Shown one piece after another: positions 9,283-18,296 of a DNA stretch of 64,000 bases. The translations under genes were made by a program, and so were the position numbers. Under the pieces are notes generated by a model. That model was not told the origin of the DNA, ran no database searches, and saw only the letters and a list, made by a program, of their open reading frames with translations. The DNA is from JACKAQ01 sp020634975 [NCBI: Calditrichia bacterium] (lineage in GTDB: Bacteria > Calditrichota > Calditrichia > RBG-13-44-9). Positions within the stretch are counted from its first letter, which is position 1, and every line of letters begins with the position of its first letter. Location: the NCBI GenBank assembly GCA_020634975.1, contig JACKAQ010000002.1:434001-498000 (forward strand), written 5' to 3'.

Positions 9283-9335
9283 TGAAAGAGCGGTTTTTGA
9301 AGGTATTTAAGACCACAATAATCAGGTTTTTGGCA

Positions 9336-9806
9336 ATGCTAAAATTTAGCAAAAAAGTTGAATATGCGCTGATATCGCTGTTATACATGGCGAATCGGGA
9401 AAGTAACGATCTGATCACCAGCAGGGAGTTGGCCCAGCATTTTAACTTTCCGCAAGAGCTGATAGGCAAGGTATTGCAGAGTTTGGCGCGTTGCAGTTAT
9501 GTGCGTTCTGTTCAGGGAGTTCGCGGTGGATATGAATTATCCAGCAACCCGGAAAACATTCGTTTAACTCAGGTTATTCATGCTGTTGATGGTCCGATTC
9601 GCGTAGTGAATTGTTTAAATAATCTTGGCGATTGTCAATGTGATCAATTAGATTACTGCAATATTCGTAACCCAATGGAAAAGTTGCAAGTGAAGTTGTT
9701 AGAAGCGCTACACGAAATTACACTGAAGGATCTTCAAGACAATACGATTTCATTTACAAAGCCTGTCGAAGCTGCGAAAACGCTATCACAAATACCCTTA
9801 ACTTAA
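9336..9806 (+). CDS. Rrf2 family regulator (IscR/SufR-like)
   Basis: A 156-residue winged-helix regulator beginning MLKFSKKVEYALISLLYMA, the classical Rrf2 start. The recognition region is LITSRELAQHFNFPQELIGKV, followed by the wing VRSVQGVRGGYELS. After VVNC it has four cysteines (NCLNNLGDCQC, then DYC), like the cluster-binding cysteines of IscR-type members, so it may sense Fe-S status. The in-frame TTG at 9282 is rejected because it falls inside the operator and the family N-terminus begins at 9336. First gene of the SUF operon, so it probably controls its own expression and the downstream assembly genes. Confidence 0.88.
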   Translation: MLKFSKKVEYALISLLYMANRESNDLITSRELAQHFNFPQELIGKVLQSLARCSYVRSVQGVRGGYELSSNPENIRLTQVIHAVDGPIRVVNCLNNLGDCQCDQLDYCNIRNPMEKLQVKLLEALHEITLKDLQDNTISFTKPVEAAKTLSQIPLT

Positions 9807-9831
9807 CTAAATCCGCTCGAAGGAGACGACC

Positions 9832-10122
9832 ATGACTTACATTATTACCGAACCTTGTATTGGCACATGTGACACTGCTTGTGTTGAAGTTTGCCCGGTA
9901 GATTGCATCTATCCGGCAGAAGGAATGACCTTGAGTGACGAAGACAAAGCGAAGATGATCTCCATCAACGAGATGCTTTACATTCATCCCGAGGAATGCA
10001 TTGATTGCGGTGCATGCGAACCGGAATGTCCGGTAGAAGCTATTTTCCCGGAAGATGAAGTGCCTGAAAAGTGGGCAGATTATATTGCCAAAAACTACAA
10101 ACGATTCGATCTGGAGCCGTAG
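9832..10122 (+). CDS. 7Fe/8Fe-type ferredoxin (FdxA-like)
   Basis: A 96-residue ferredoxin. The first cysteine group is C9, C13, C17, C21-Pro; the second is [12 protein letters not shown] (C56, C59, C62, C66). The N-terminal MTYIITEPC and C-terminal [11 protein letters not shown] resemble FdxA-type seven-iron ferredoxins, where one site is 3Fe-4S and the other 4Fe-4S. The first site here has spacing CxxxCxxxCxxxCP plus C25, so whether it is 3Fe or 4Fe cannot be settled. A strong ribosome site (AAGGAGA) precedes the ATG. Between the regulator and sufB, it may serve as electron donor or cluster carrier. Confidence 0.9.
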   Translation: MTYIITEPCIGTCDTACVEVCPVDCIYPAEGMTLSDEDKAKMISINEMLYIHPEECIDCGACEPECPVEAIFPEDEVPEKWADYIAKNYKRFDLEP

Positions 10123-10193
10123 AAAACGATCGCTTCGTATTTTGCTATTAAAAAATATGTGATGTAAGCAATTGATATTTATCTGTTTATGTG

Positions 10194-10227
10194 TTTCCGC
10201 CGGAATCCGGCTCGGTTCCGGCGGAAA
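10194..10227 (+). repeat. GC-rich hairpin between ferredoxin and sufB
   Basis: TTTCCGCCGGAA (10194-10205) and TTCCGGCGGAAA (10216-10227) pair perfectly over 12 bases around a 10-base loop. No T-run follows on the plus strand, so it is not a normal terminator. It could stabilise or partly separate the ferredoxin and suf messages within the 161-base gap. Confidence 0.6.
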
Positions 10228-10283
10228 ACCCCGGGTGTTGAATGGAAGGAAATTATCATTTACAATCAAAAGGATAGATTAGG

Positions 10284-11729
10284 ATGAGTAACGAACAACA
10301 AATTATTGAAAGTCGGATAAAGAGCGAATACAAATGGGGTTTCGTTACCGATATCGAAAACGATACGGTTCCCCAGGGTCTCAATGAGGACATTGTTCGC
10401 ATGATATCCTTCAAAAAAAACGAGCCGGAATGGATGCTGAATTGGCGATTGAAAGCTTACCAACATTGGCTGACCATGAAAGAGCCGCGTTGGCCGAACG
10501 TCAAGTTTCCGCCGATTGATTATCAGGATGCCTATTATTACGCAGCCCCAAAACAGACAAAAAATCCGGAAAGTCTGGACGAAGTTGATCCGAAGCTGAT
10601 CGATACATTTAACAAACTTGGTATCTCGCTGGAAGAGCAAAAATTGCTGACCGGCGTTGCGGTTGATGCCGTCATCGATAGCGTATCTGTAGCGACAACA
10701 TTTAAAAAAGAGCTTTCCAAACACGGTATTATTTTTTGCTCGATGTCCGAAGCGATTATCGATCACCAGGAATTGGTGCAACAATATCTCGGCAGCGTTG
10801 TGCCATATACCGATAACTTCTTTGCTGCGTTAAACTCCGCAGTTTTTACAGATGGCTCGTTTTGCTACATTCCGAAAGGCGTTCGCTGCCCGATGGAATT
10901 GTCCACTTATTTCCGCATTAACGCGGCAAAAACGGGACAGTTTGAGCGCACGCTGATTATCGCGGAAGAAGCCAGCACGGTCAGCTATCTGGAAGGCTGC
11001 ACCGCGCCGATGCGCGATGAACACCAACTGCACGCCGCAGTGGTGGAAATTTATGCGCACAAAGATGCCACCGTCAAATATTCTACTGTTCAAAACTGGT
11101 ATCCCGGCGATGAGCAGGGCAAAGGCGGCATCTATAATTTTGTTACGAAACGCGGTTTGTGCGACGGCGCAAACAGCAAAATTAGTTGGACGCAGGTGGA
11201 AACCGGTTCGGCTATCACCTGGAAATATCCCAGCGTGATTTTGAAAGGTGACAACTCAACCGGCGAATTTTATTCTGTCGCGTTGACCAACAATTACCAG
11301 CAAGCCGATACCGGAACCAAAATGATCCACGTCGGCAAAAACACCAAAAGTACCATCATTTCCAAAGGTATTTCCGCTGGGAAAAGCCAGAATTCTTATC
11401 GCGGATTGGTGAAAGTGGTGAAGGGTGCAACCAACGCCCGCAACTTCTCGCAATGCGATTCGCTGCTGATCGGCGACAGATGCGGCGCACATACGTTCCC
11501 GTATCTGGAAATTGGTGATAAATCCGCCAAAGTGGAGCACGAGGCAACCACATCAAAAATCGGCGAAGACCAGATTTTCTATTGCAACCAGCGCGGCATC
11601 AACACAGAAAACGCTATCGGATTGATCGTAAACGGTTTTGCGAAAGAGGTTTTCCGCGAACTGCCGATGGAATTTGCGGTTGAAGCCCAAAAATTACTGG
11701 CGATCAGCCTCGAAGGTTCCGTCGGATAA
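10284..11729 (+). CDS. sufB: Fe-S cluster assembly scaffold SufB
   Basis: At 481 residues this matches full-length SufB. Landmarks are [23 protein letters not shown] at the start, [35 protein letters not shown], and the C-terminal core [13 protein letters not shown] followed by IFYCNQRGI, which carries the conserved cysteine near the SufB-SufD interface. SufB with SufC and SufD forms the SufBC2D scaffold on which 4Fe-4S clusters are built. Next genes sufC and sufD follow on the same strand. The start has an AGGATAGATT-like ribosome site. Confidence 0.97.
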   Translation: MSNEQQIIESRIKSEYKWGFVTDIENDTVPQGLNEDIVRMISFKKNEPEWMLNWRLKAYQHWLTMKEPRWPNVKFPPIDYQDAYYYAAPKQTKNPESLDEVDPKLIDTFNKLGISLEEQKLLTGVAVDAVIDSVSVATTFKKELSKHGIIFCSMSEAIIDHQELVQQYLGSVVPYTDNFFAALNSAVFTDGSFCYIPKGVRCPMELSTYFRINAAKTGQFERTLIIAEEASTVSYLEGCTAPMRDEHQLHAAVVEIYAHKDATVKYSTVQNWYPGDEQGKGGIYNFVTKRGLCDGANSKISWTQVETGSAITWKYPSVILKGDNSTGEFYSVALTNNYQQADTGTKMIHVGKNTKSTIISKGISAGKSQNSYRGLVKVVKGATNARNFSQCDSLLIGDRCGAHTFPYLEIGDKSAKVEHEATTSKIGEDQIFYCNQRGINTENAIGLIVNGFAKEVFRELPMEFAVEAQKLLAISLEGSVG

Positions 11730-11814
11730 ACGTGGCGCAAAAGGTTGTTTTAATTGAACTTGAAAACAAAATATTATAAGATAATTATGTAAATGGAATT
11801 GAGGAAGAAGAATA

Positions 11815-12570
11815 ATGCTCGAGATTAAAAACTTACATGCGTCAGTCGAAGGTAACGAAATTTTGAAAGGCCTCGATCTGAAAATCAATCCCGGCGAAGT
11901 GCATGCGATTATGGGACCGAACGGTTCCGGCAAAAGCACGCTTGCGAATGTGCTGGCGGGACGCGAAGAATATGAAATCACAGATGGTCAAGTTCTTTTC
12001 GATGGCGAAGATTTGTTGGAAATGGGACCGGAAGATCGTGCCCACAACGGACTTTTCCTGGCGTTTCAATATCCGGTGGAAATTCCCGGTGTCAGCAACG
12101 TCAATTTTTTGAAAACGGCTGTCAATCAAATCCGCGAAGCCCGTGGGGAAGAAAAACTCGATGCGATGGAATTTCTCAAATTGATTCGCACCAAACTCAA
12201 AACGGTTGATATGGATGAAAAATTTCTCCACCGATCGGTTAACGAAGGATTTTCCGGTGGCGAGAAAAAACGCAACGAAATTTTCCAAATGGCAGTTTTG
12301 GAGCCGAAATTGGCAATAATGGACGAAACCGATTCCGGGCTGGATATCGACGCACTGAAAATCGTTGCCAACGGCGTCAATCAAATGCGCGATAGCAAAC
12401 GCTCCTTTTTGGTAATTACCCACTATCAGCGATTGTTGAATTACATCGTTCCCGATGTTGTCCACGTTCTCGTAAATGGCAAAATCGTAGAATCTGGTGG
12501 AAAAGATCTGGCACTGCGGCTTGAAGAACACGGTTACGACTGGGTGAACAACGAATCTGTCGGTGTCTGA
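11815..12570 (+). CDS. sufC: SufC ATPase
   Basis: A 251-residue ABC-type ATPase without membrane segments. Walker A is GPNGSGKSTL (about 35-44), the signature is FSGGEKKRNE, and Walker B is LAIMDETDSGLDIDAL; the EKKRNE form is characteristic of SufC. It powers conformational change in SufBC2D during cluster assembly. It sits 85 bases after sufB and 57 before sufD. Confidence 0.97.
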   Translation: MLEIKNLHASVEGNEILKGLDLKINPGEVHAIMGPNGSGKSTLANVLAGREEYEITDGQVLFDGEDLLEMGPEDRAHNGLFLAFQYPVEIPGVSNVNFLKTAVNQIREARGEEKLDAMEFLKLIRTKLKTVDMDEKFLHRSVNEGFSGGEKKRNEIFQMAVLEPKLAIMDETDSGLDIDALKIVANGVNQMRDSKRSFLVITHYQRLLNYIVPDVVHVLVNGKIVESGGKDLALRLEEHGYDWVNNESVGV

Positions 12571-12627
12571 TGTCGGTATTTGCAATTTGATTGATAAACG
12601 TCGAAAAAATGAAGGTAAACAACAATT

Positions 12628-13959
12628 ATGAGCAGTATAAAAACGGATGCCAGTGATATGCAAAACTGGTATGTTTCGAATTTCAAAGCGTTTGAAACAA
12701 GCCTGAACGGGAGCAGCGAGCTGCCGTTTCATCAGGTGCGAAAATCGGCTTTGGAAGCGTTCAACAAACTGGGTTTTCCCGGGCGACGGGATGAGGAATG
12801 GAAATACACTTCCGTTTCCCCGATTTTGAAACATAAGTTTCAATTGGATTTACCGTCCAATAAACTGTCTGCCAAAGATATTGAAAAATATGCATTTAAA
12901 GCACTTTCGAAAAACCTGGTGGTGCTGATCAACGGTCATTATTCACCGGAATTTTCAAATTATGAAGCGCCGGACGGTGTTATTGTTGAAAGCCTTTCGG
13001 GTGCAACTGAAAAGCATGCAAGCCTCGTCAACAAATATCTGGCGAAAATTGCGGACTTCTCCGAAGACCCGTTTACCGCGCTGAATACCGCGTTTGCCAA
13101 TGATGGTGTTTTCATTCACATCGCAGACAATGCTGTGATCGAACAGCCGATCCACCTGCTGTATATTTCCGATGCGCGTGAAAAAGAATTTTATGCGAAT
13201 CCGCGAAATCTGGTTATCGCCGGGAAGCATTCGCAAGCCAAAATCGTTGAAAAATACGCAGCAATCGATGCGGAAAATGTGTATTTCAACAATGGCGTAA
13301 CCGAAGTTGTGATGAACGTTGGCGCAAAACTGGATTACATTCGCGTGCAGGATGAGGCTTTAAATGCGTTTCACATCAAAACGTTGCAAGCGCATCAGGT
13401 TCGTGACAGCAATTTTACGCTGGTAAATCTGGATATGGGTGGCAAACTGGTGCGCAATAATTTCAATTTGAAGCTCGATGACGAACATTGCGAAGGTCAC
13501 TTGATTGGCGCATACATGGCAACCGGTCGTCAGCACATCGATAACCACACGGCTATCGATCACGCCAAACCGAATTGCTACAGCAACGAAGTTTACAAAG
13601 GCATTTTGGGCGGAAAATCCCGCGGTGTGTTTAACGGCAAAATTTTTGTGCGCCAGGATGCCCAAAAAACCAACGCATATCAAAATAATAAAGCGCTGTT
13701 GCTGACGGATGATGCGGTCATCAATTCCAAACCGCAGTTGGAAATTTTTGCCGACGATGTGAAATGCAGTCACGGCGCAACGGTCGGGCAGCTGGATGAT
13801 GAATCGCTGTTCTATCTGCGTTCACGCGGCATTCCGGGTGATGTTGCCTATTCGATGCTTCAATACGCATTTGTACTGGAAGCGCTGGATTACGTAACCA
13901 TCGATGAAATTCGCGAAGAACTGGACGAACAGTTGCTCGAACATTTTCGTAAGTTATAG
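12628..13959 (+). CDS. sufD: Fe-S cluster assembly protein SufD
   Basis: A 443-residue partner of SufB, with weak similarity to it at the C-terminus. Recognisable regions are GFPGRRDEEWKYTSVSPIL near the start, the core GKSRGVFNGKIFVRQDAQKTNAYQ, and CSHGATVGQLDDESLFYLRSRGI, which contains the conserved His that helps hold the nascent cluster. The C-terminus EIREELDEQLLEHFRKL is typical. Expression follows sufC directly. Confidence 0.95.
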   Translation: MSSIKTDASDMQNWYVSNFKAFETSLNGSSELPFHQVRKSALEAFNKLGFPGRRDEEWKYTSVSPILKHKFQLDLPSNKLSAKDIEKYAFKALSKNLVVLINGHYSPEFSNYEAPDGVIVESLSGATEKHASLVNKYLAKIADFSEDPFTALNTAFANDGVFIHIADNAVIEQPIHLLYISDAREKEFYANPRNLVIAGKHSQAKIVEKYAAIDAENVYFNNGVTEVVMNVGAKLDYIRVQDEALNAFHIKTLQAHQVRDSNFTLVNLDMGGKLVRNNFNLKLDDEHCEGHLIGAYMATGRQHIDNHTAIDHAKPNCYSNEVYKGILGGKSRGVFNGKIFVRQDAQKTNAYQNNKALLLTDDAVINSKPQLEIFADDVKCSHGATVGQLDDESLFYLRSRGIPGDVAYSMLQYAFVLEALDYVTIDEIREELDEQLLEHFRKL

Positions 13960-13986
13960 TTTTTATTTTAGATAGAGGTTTGTTTA

Positions 13987-15252
13987 ATGGCAAATGCCAC
14001 GGTGGCTGATTTGCAAAAATTAGCTCAAAAAGCAACATTTGATGCAGCAAAAATCCGGTCGGATTTTCCGATTCTTCAGGAAAAAATGCATGGAAAACCG
14101 CTGGTTTTTCTGGATAACGCCGCATCCACCCAAAAACCGAATGTGGTGATCGACACGATCGCCAATTACTACCGTTCGGAAAATGCCAATATTCACCGTG
14201 GTGTATATCGCCTCAGCGAAATCGCGTCTGAAAAATATGAAGCTGTCCGGGAAACGGTTCAGCAATTTATTAATGCGGATTCGGAACGCGAAATCATTTT
14301 CACCGCAGGAACAACCGACAGCATCAATTTGGTTGCTGCATCTTTTGGACAGGCGTTCATCAAATCCGGTGATGAAATTATTATTACCGGGATGGAACAC
14401 CATTCAAATATTGTTCCGTGGCAATTATTGTGCGATAGAACTGGCGCAAAATTGCGCGTTTTGCCAATCGATGAAAATGGTGATTTGGTGATGGAAAAGC
14501 TGCCGGAAATGATCAACGATCGAACCCGGCTGATTTCTGTGGTTTACATTTCCAATTCGCTCGGCACGGTTAATCCGGTGCATGAAATTATCGATCTCGC
14601 GCATGCGCACGATGTTCCGGTATTGGTTGATGCGGCGCAAGCTGTGCAACACCAATCATTGGATGTCCAGCAACTCGATTGCGATTTTCTGGCATTTTCC
14701 GGTCATAAAATTTATGGTCCAACCGGGGTTGGCGTACTCTACGGCAAAGAAAAGTGGTTGGAAAAAATGCCGCCGTATCGTGGCGGTGGCGATATGATTT
14801 TAACTGTATCTTTTGAAAAAACGACGTTTAACGAATTGCCGTATAAATTTGAAGCCGGCACGCCAAACATTGCCGGTGTTATCGGATTGGGCGAAGCGAT
14901 CAAATATATTGAAAATATCGGGTTACCAAATATTGCCGAATACGAACACACGCTGCTGGATTACGCGACTGAGCAGTTGACATCAATTCCTGAATTGCGT
15001 ATCATAGGAACTGCGCGGGAAAAATCTGCTGTTATCTCTTTTGTTGTTGAGGGCGTTCACCCGCACGACATCGGCACCTGGGCCGATCGTGATGGCATTG
15101 CTGTCCGCACCGGACATCATTGCACACAACCGGTGATGGATTTTTTCGAGGTTCCGGCAACCACCCGGGCATCGATCGGCGTTTACAATAACCGCGCCGA
15201 TTTTGATGCGTTGGTAAATTCTTTGAAAGAAATGATTAAGGTGTTTTGTTAA
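13987..15252 (+). CDS. sufS: cysteine desulfurase SufS
   Basis: A group II cysteine desulfurase of 421 residues. It releases sulfur from cysteine as an enzyme persulfide, with pyridoxal phosphate on K241 (AFSGHKIYGPTGVGVLYG). The persulfide cysteine is C379 in RTGHHCTQPVM. FLDNAASTQKPNVVID and NIHRGVYRLSEIAS are standard SufS/CsdA motifs. An N-terminal extension of about 20 residues precedes the core. Its stop TAA overlaps the ATG of sufU, and pairing of SufS with SufU as sulfur acceptor is the usual arrangement in SufU systems. Confidence 0.97.
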   Translation: MANATVADLQKLAQKATFDAAKIRSDFPILQEKMHGKPLVFLDNAASTQKPNVVIDTIANYYRSENANIHRGVYRLSEIASEKYEAVRETVQQFINADSEREIIFTAGTTDSINLVAASFGQAFIKSGDEIIITGMEHHSNIVPWQLLCDRTGAKLRVLPIDENGDLVMEKLPEMINDRTRLISVVYISNSLGTVNPVHEIIDLAHAHDVPVLVDAAQAVQHQSLDVQQLDCDFLAFSGHKIYGPTGVGVLYGKEKWLEKMPPYRGGGDMILTVSFEKTTFNELPYKFEAGTPNIAGVIGLGEAIKYIENIGLPNIAEYEHTLLDYATEQLTSIPELRIIGTAREKSAVISFVVEGVHPHDIGTWADRDGIAVRTGHHCTQPVMDFFEVPATTRASIGVYNNRADFDALVNSLKEMIKVFC

Positions 15253-15701
15253 TGGACGAATTGCGCGAGCTGTATCAACAGGTGATTCTCGATCATAACC
15301 GTAATCCGAAAAATTATGGCAAAATTGATTGCAATCATGAAGCGGAAGGATTTAATCCGCTCTGCGGTGATAAAATAAAAATTTACGTTCAGGTGGATGG
15401 TGACACCATTACCGATGTGCATTTTGAAGCTGCCGGTTGCGCTATTTCCAAAGCATCCGCATCGTTGATGACGGTCGCACTGAAAGGCAAAACCATTGCG
15501 GAAGCTCAGGATATTTTTTCCCATTTTATTGGCATGATTACCGGCAAATCGACTGCTGATGCCGAAGAAGATCTGCTCGGCAGCCTGATTGTGCTCGCCG
15601 GAGTCCGGGAATTTCCATCGCGTGTAAAATGTGCCGGATTGGCCTGGCATGCGTTCAACGCAGCACTGAGCAGCGAAGAAAAAACGGTAACTACAGAATA
15701 A
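15252..15701 (+). CDS. sufU: SufU zinc-dependent sulfurtransferase
   Basis: Start taken at 15252 (MDELRELYQQVILDH), where the ATG overlaps the sufS stop as TAATG; an in-frame TTG six bases earlier is the alternative. The 149-residue protein has the IscU fold and the SufU residue set: C38 with D40 (PLCGD), C63 (GCAISKASAS) and C127 (RVKCAGLAW). In characterised SufU proteins these bind zinc and accept persulfide from SufS. The spacing between the second and third cysteines is longer than in IscU, as expected for SufU. No sufE is present, so this is the sulfur relay. Confidence 0.95.
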   Translation: MDELRELYQQVILDHNRNPKNYGKIDCNHEAEGFNPLCGDKIKIYVQVDGDTITDVHFEAAGCAISKASASLMTVALKGKTIAEAQDIFSHFIGMITGKSTADAEEDLLGSLIVLAGVREFPSRVKCAGLAWHAFNAALSSEEKTVTTE

Positions 15702-15729
15702 TTAAAGATTTGTCGGATAGAGGATAGAA

Positions 15730-16047
15730 ATGGTTGAGAGTAAAACTGATGTAAAATCTTCAATTGTTGAAGTGCTGAAAACATGTTACGACCCTGAAAT
15801 CCCTGTTGATATTTATGAACTGGGACTCATTTACGATATTTTTGTTGATGAAGAAAACAAAGCATTTGTGAAAATGACCCTCACTTCACCGATGTGTCCG
15901 GTTGCCGGAACACTGCCCGGTGAAGTCGAAAGTAAAATTCGATCGATCCCGGAAGTGAGCGAGGCAGTTGTGGAACTGGTTTGGGATCCGCCGTGGAATA
16001 TGGAAATGATGACCGAAGCAGCACGGCTTGAACTCGGTTTCATGTAA
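15730..16047 (+). CDS. sufT: SufT-like DUF59 (MIP18 family) protein
   Basis: A 105-residue single-domain DUF59 protein with VLKTCYDPEIPVDIYELGLIYDI and SPMCPVAGTLPGEVESKI, ending in DPPWNMEMMTEAARLELG. SufT-like proteins help mature Fe-S proteins when cluster demand is high. Its location directly after sufU supports the family name over other DUF59 roles such as phenylacetate degradation. C-P residues of the active-site-like loop are retained. Confidence 0.92.
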   Translation: MVESKTDVKSSIVEVLKTCYDPEIPVDIYELGLIYDIFVDEENKAFVKMTLTSPMCPVAGTLPGEVESKIRSIPEVSEAVVELVWDPPWNMEMMTEAARLELGFM

Positions 16048-16121
16048 CCACCATTTTCAAAGTATTTTAGCAAAGTATAATAAAATTAATTATTTACATA
16101 TATTTAGTTGAGGACGAACCA

Positions 16122-16661
16122 ATGTCGCAATTTCCATTTTTGATGCAACCGACGTACGATCCGGAAGCCGTTCAACCGATGCGCGATGAGCTATTGGCAG
16201 TCGGATTTGAAGAATTATACACACCCGAGGATGTTGACAACGCCATCGGGCAAAATGACGATAAAACCGTTTTGATGATGATCAATTCCGTTTGCGGTTG
16301 CGCAGCCGGTAGCGCCCGTCCCGGTGTTTGCGAAGCATTGCAGCATTCTGTAATTCCCGATAAATTGGTGACGGTTTTTGCCGGACAGGAAAAAGCCGCA
16401 GTTGCCCACGTTCGCGAACAATATTTGAATATGTTTCCGCCGTCATCGCCCGCAATGGCGATGTTTAAAAACGGTCAGCCGATTTTTATGTTGCACCGTT
16501 TCAACATCGAAGGCTACACATTTGACCAAATTGCCAGCGTTTTGAAAGGGGCATTTGACCAATTTTGCACGGCAAAAGGTCCCTCAATTACGCCGGAACA
16601 ATATGCCCAGGTAAAACATGCCCGCGCATGTGGTTCCAAAATTCCCCGTTTTAACGGGTAA
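16122..16661 (+). CDS. BrxA/BrxB family bacilliredoxin
   Basis: A 179-residue member of the YphP/YqiW (BrxA/BrxB) family. It has SVCGCAAGSARPG with the redox CGC pair C58 and C60, VFAGQEKAAVAHVREQ and FPPSSPAMAMFKNGQ. In Firmicutes these proteins remove bacillithiol from protein thiols. The presence here, as last gene of the SUF operon, suggests bacillithiol use and a link between thiol redox repair and Fe-S assembly. That link is inference. It is preceded by a GAGGACG ribosome site and followed by a terminator. Confidence 0.9.
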   Translation: MSQFPFLMQPTYDPEAVQPMRDELLAVGFEELYTPEDVDNAIGQNDDKTVLMMINSVCGCAAGSARPGVCEALQHSVIPDKLVTVFAGQEKAAVAHVREQYLNMFPPSSPAMAMFKNGQPIFMLHRFNIEGYTFDQIASVLKGAFDQFCTAKGPSITPEQYAQVKHARACGSKIPRFNG

Positions 16662-16702
16662 ACAACACCGATAAAAACCCCCTTAAACCCCCTCTAATAT
16701 GG

Positions 16703-16742
16703 AATGCAGGTAGCAATTATGATACCTGCATTTCTTTTTTTC
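16703..16742 (+). terminator. intrinsic terminator of the SUF operon
   Basis: AATGCAGGTA (16703-16712) and TACCTGCATT (16723-16732) form a 10-base stem with a 10-base loop, followed by TCTTTTTTTCT. It lies 41 bases after the bacilliredoxin stop. Confidence 0.85.
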
Positions 16743-16774
16743 TATATTCACTGTCAAAATCTTGAGAAATACAA

Positions 16775-17092
16775 ATGGCAAAATGGGTTAACGTTGCAAA
16801 AGTGAATGATTTCGATAACAAACATGTCATTGTGATTGATTACGATGACGTGCTGATTGCCATTTTCAAACTGGCAAATGGATTTTACGCGATTGAAGAT
16901 ACCTGCTCCCACGCCGAAGCATCGCTGGCTGAAGGAAAAATTGTGGATGGCTGCGAAATTGAATGCCCGTTGCACGGCGCACGATTCGATATCCGGACAG
17001 GTGAACATTTGAGCTTTCCTGCGGTAACGCCGGTTGAACCGTATCCCGTAAAAGTTGAAGGTGCCGATATTTTTATTGAAGTCAATTGGTAA
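16775..17092 (+). CDS. Rieske-type 2Fe-2S ferredoxin
   Basis: A 105-residue soluble Rieske protein. The ligands are C44 and H46 in DTCSHAEASLAEG and C64 and H67 in ECPLHGARFDIRTG, the C-x-H and C-x2-H pattern. It has no membrane anchor, so it resembles the ferredoxin components of dioxygenase systems or NirD-like small subunits. It lies after the SUF terminator and so is probably transcribed separately. No oxygenase or reductase partner is beside it, and the electron acceptor is unknown. Confidence 0.92.
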   Translation: MAKWVNVAKVNDFDNKHVIVIDYDDVLIAIFKLANGFYAIEDTCSHAEASLAEGKIVDGCEIECPLHGARFDIRTGEHLSFPAVTPVEPYPVKVEGADIFIEVNW

Positions 17093-17177
17093 TTTCCCAA
17101 CGGAAACCCGGTTGATTATCTGAGCAATTTTCCGTAATTTTTGCGAATTGACGATACAATACTGGCAGTGGGAAATT

Positions 17178-18296
17178 ATGATTTATTGGCTCAAATCTGC
17201 AGCGGGACCGGTTGTAAATCGTGGGAAAGCGGCGTATCGCCGGTTTGAAAAATATGCACCGATTATCTCATTTATCGCCGGATTCAGTTGGGATAACTTC
17301 ACACTTGGCAGAATTGACAGGGTTTTGGACAACTCTATCCTGTTGTTTTATGTGGTTTTAGCCGGTGTGTTGATTGTTATACAGAATTTGGTAAACCACG
17401 GCGTTCTCAGCAAGCCGTTTTGGCTTCGCTATCGCGAATGGTATCCGGTGATAGTCCAATTTTTGTTTGGTGGGTTGTTTAGTGCATACGTCGTTTTTTA
17501 TTCGCAAAGCGCAGCGTTCACCAAAACCGATTTATTTTTGGCGATACTCATTTTTCTGCTGCTCATCAACGAATTTTTGCGAGAGCGGCTGGACAACCTT
17601 TATCTGCAGATGTCACTGTATTTTCTGGTTGTGTTTGCATTTCTCACTTTTTTTCTCCCGGTTGTAATCAAAAAAATCGCTGTGTGGGTGTTTTTGCTCG
17701 GTGGATTTCTCAGTTTGGGCACCGTTTTGGGCATCATTTTTGGGCTGCACTATTTTTCTGCTCTCAAAAGCCGCGAGCAATTTCAACGGGTCAATTCTCT
17801 AATTTTGGGGTTGTTTGTCATTTTTAACGCATTCTATTTTTTGAACTGGATTCCGCCGGTGCCGCTGTCGCTAAAATATGGCAGCATTTGCCACAGCGTT
17901 GAACGGTTGGATGGCAAATATCAGATAACTTTTGAGCAACCGGACTGGTATCAATTTTGGGCGCGATTTAACCCGGAATTTCATTACGTTGAGGGGGATA
18001 CGGTGTTCTGTTTTGCATCTGTTTTTGCACCGACGGAGTTGGGCACTTCTATTTTTCATCACTGGCAAAAATGGGATGAAAAAAATCGCCGTTGGCAAAC
18101 AACCGACAGAATGCGGTATCAAATTACCGGTGGACGCGATAGCGGATATCGCGGTTATACATTCAAAAAAAATATTATGCCGGGAGAGTGGCGGGTTGAT
18201 GTCGAAACTGAGTCAGGAAAAACACTCAGCAGAATGAAGTTCGAGGCGATTACGGTGGATTCTATCCACGTTGATTTGGTGCGAATTACCCGTTAA
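17178..18296 (+). CDS. DUF2914 domain membrane protein
   Basis: About 372 residues. Start at ATG 17178 (MIYWLKSAAGP); an in-frame TTG at 17148 is less likely. The N-terminal two thirds contain about seven hydrophobic segments, including LLFYVVLAGVLIVIQNL and FLAILIFLLLINEFL. The last 110 residues are DUF2914-like: TVFCFASVFAPTELGTSIFHHWQKWDE, then SGYRGYTFKKNIMPGEWRVDVETESG. In DUF2914 proteins this C-terminal part is extracytoplasmic and of unknown function. The stop overlaps the convergent protease gene by four bases. Confidence 0.8.
   Translation: MIYWLKSAAGPVVNRGKAAYRRFEKYAPIISFIAGFSWDNFTLGRIDRVLDNSILLFYVVLAGVLIVIQNLVNHGVLSKPFWLRYREWYPVIVQFLFGGLFSAYVVFYSQSAAFTKTDLFLAILIFLLLINEFLRERLDNLYLQMSLYFLVVFAFLTFFLPVVIKKIAVWVFLLGGFLSLGTVLGIIFGLHYFSALKSREQFQRVNSLILGLFVIFNAFYFLNWIPPVPLSLKYGSICHSVERLDGKYQITFEQPDWYQFWARFNPEFHYVEGDTVFCFASVFAPTELGTSIFHHWQKWDEKNRRWQTTDRMRYQITGGRDSGYRGYTFKKNIMPGEWRVDVETESGKTLSRMKFEAITVDSIHVDLVRITR

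Noticed and set aside
9282-9335. Upstream TTG start for the Rrf2 gene
   Set aside because: It lies inside the operator and would add residues absent from the family start; ATG 9336 fits.
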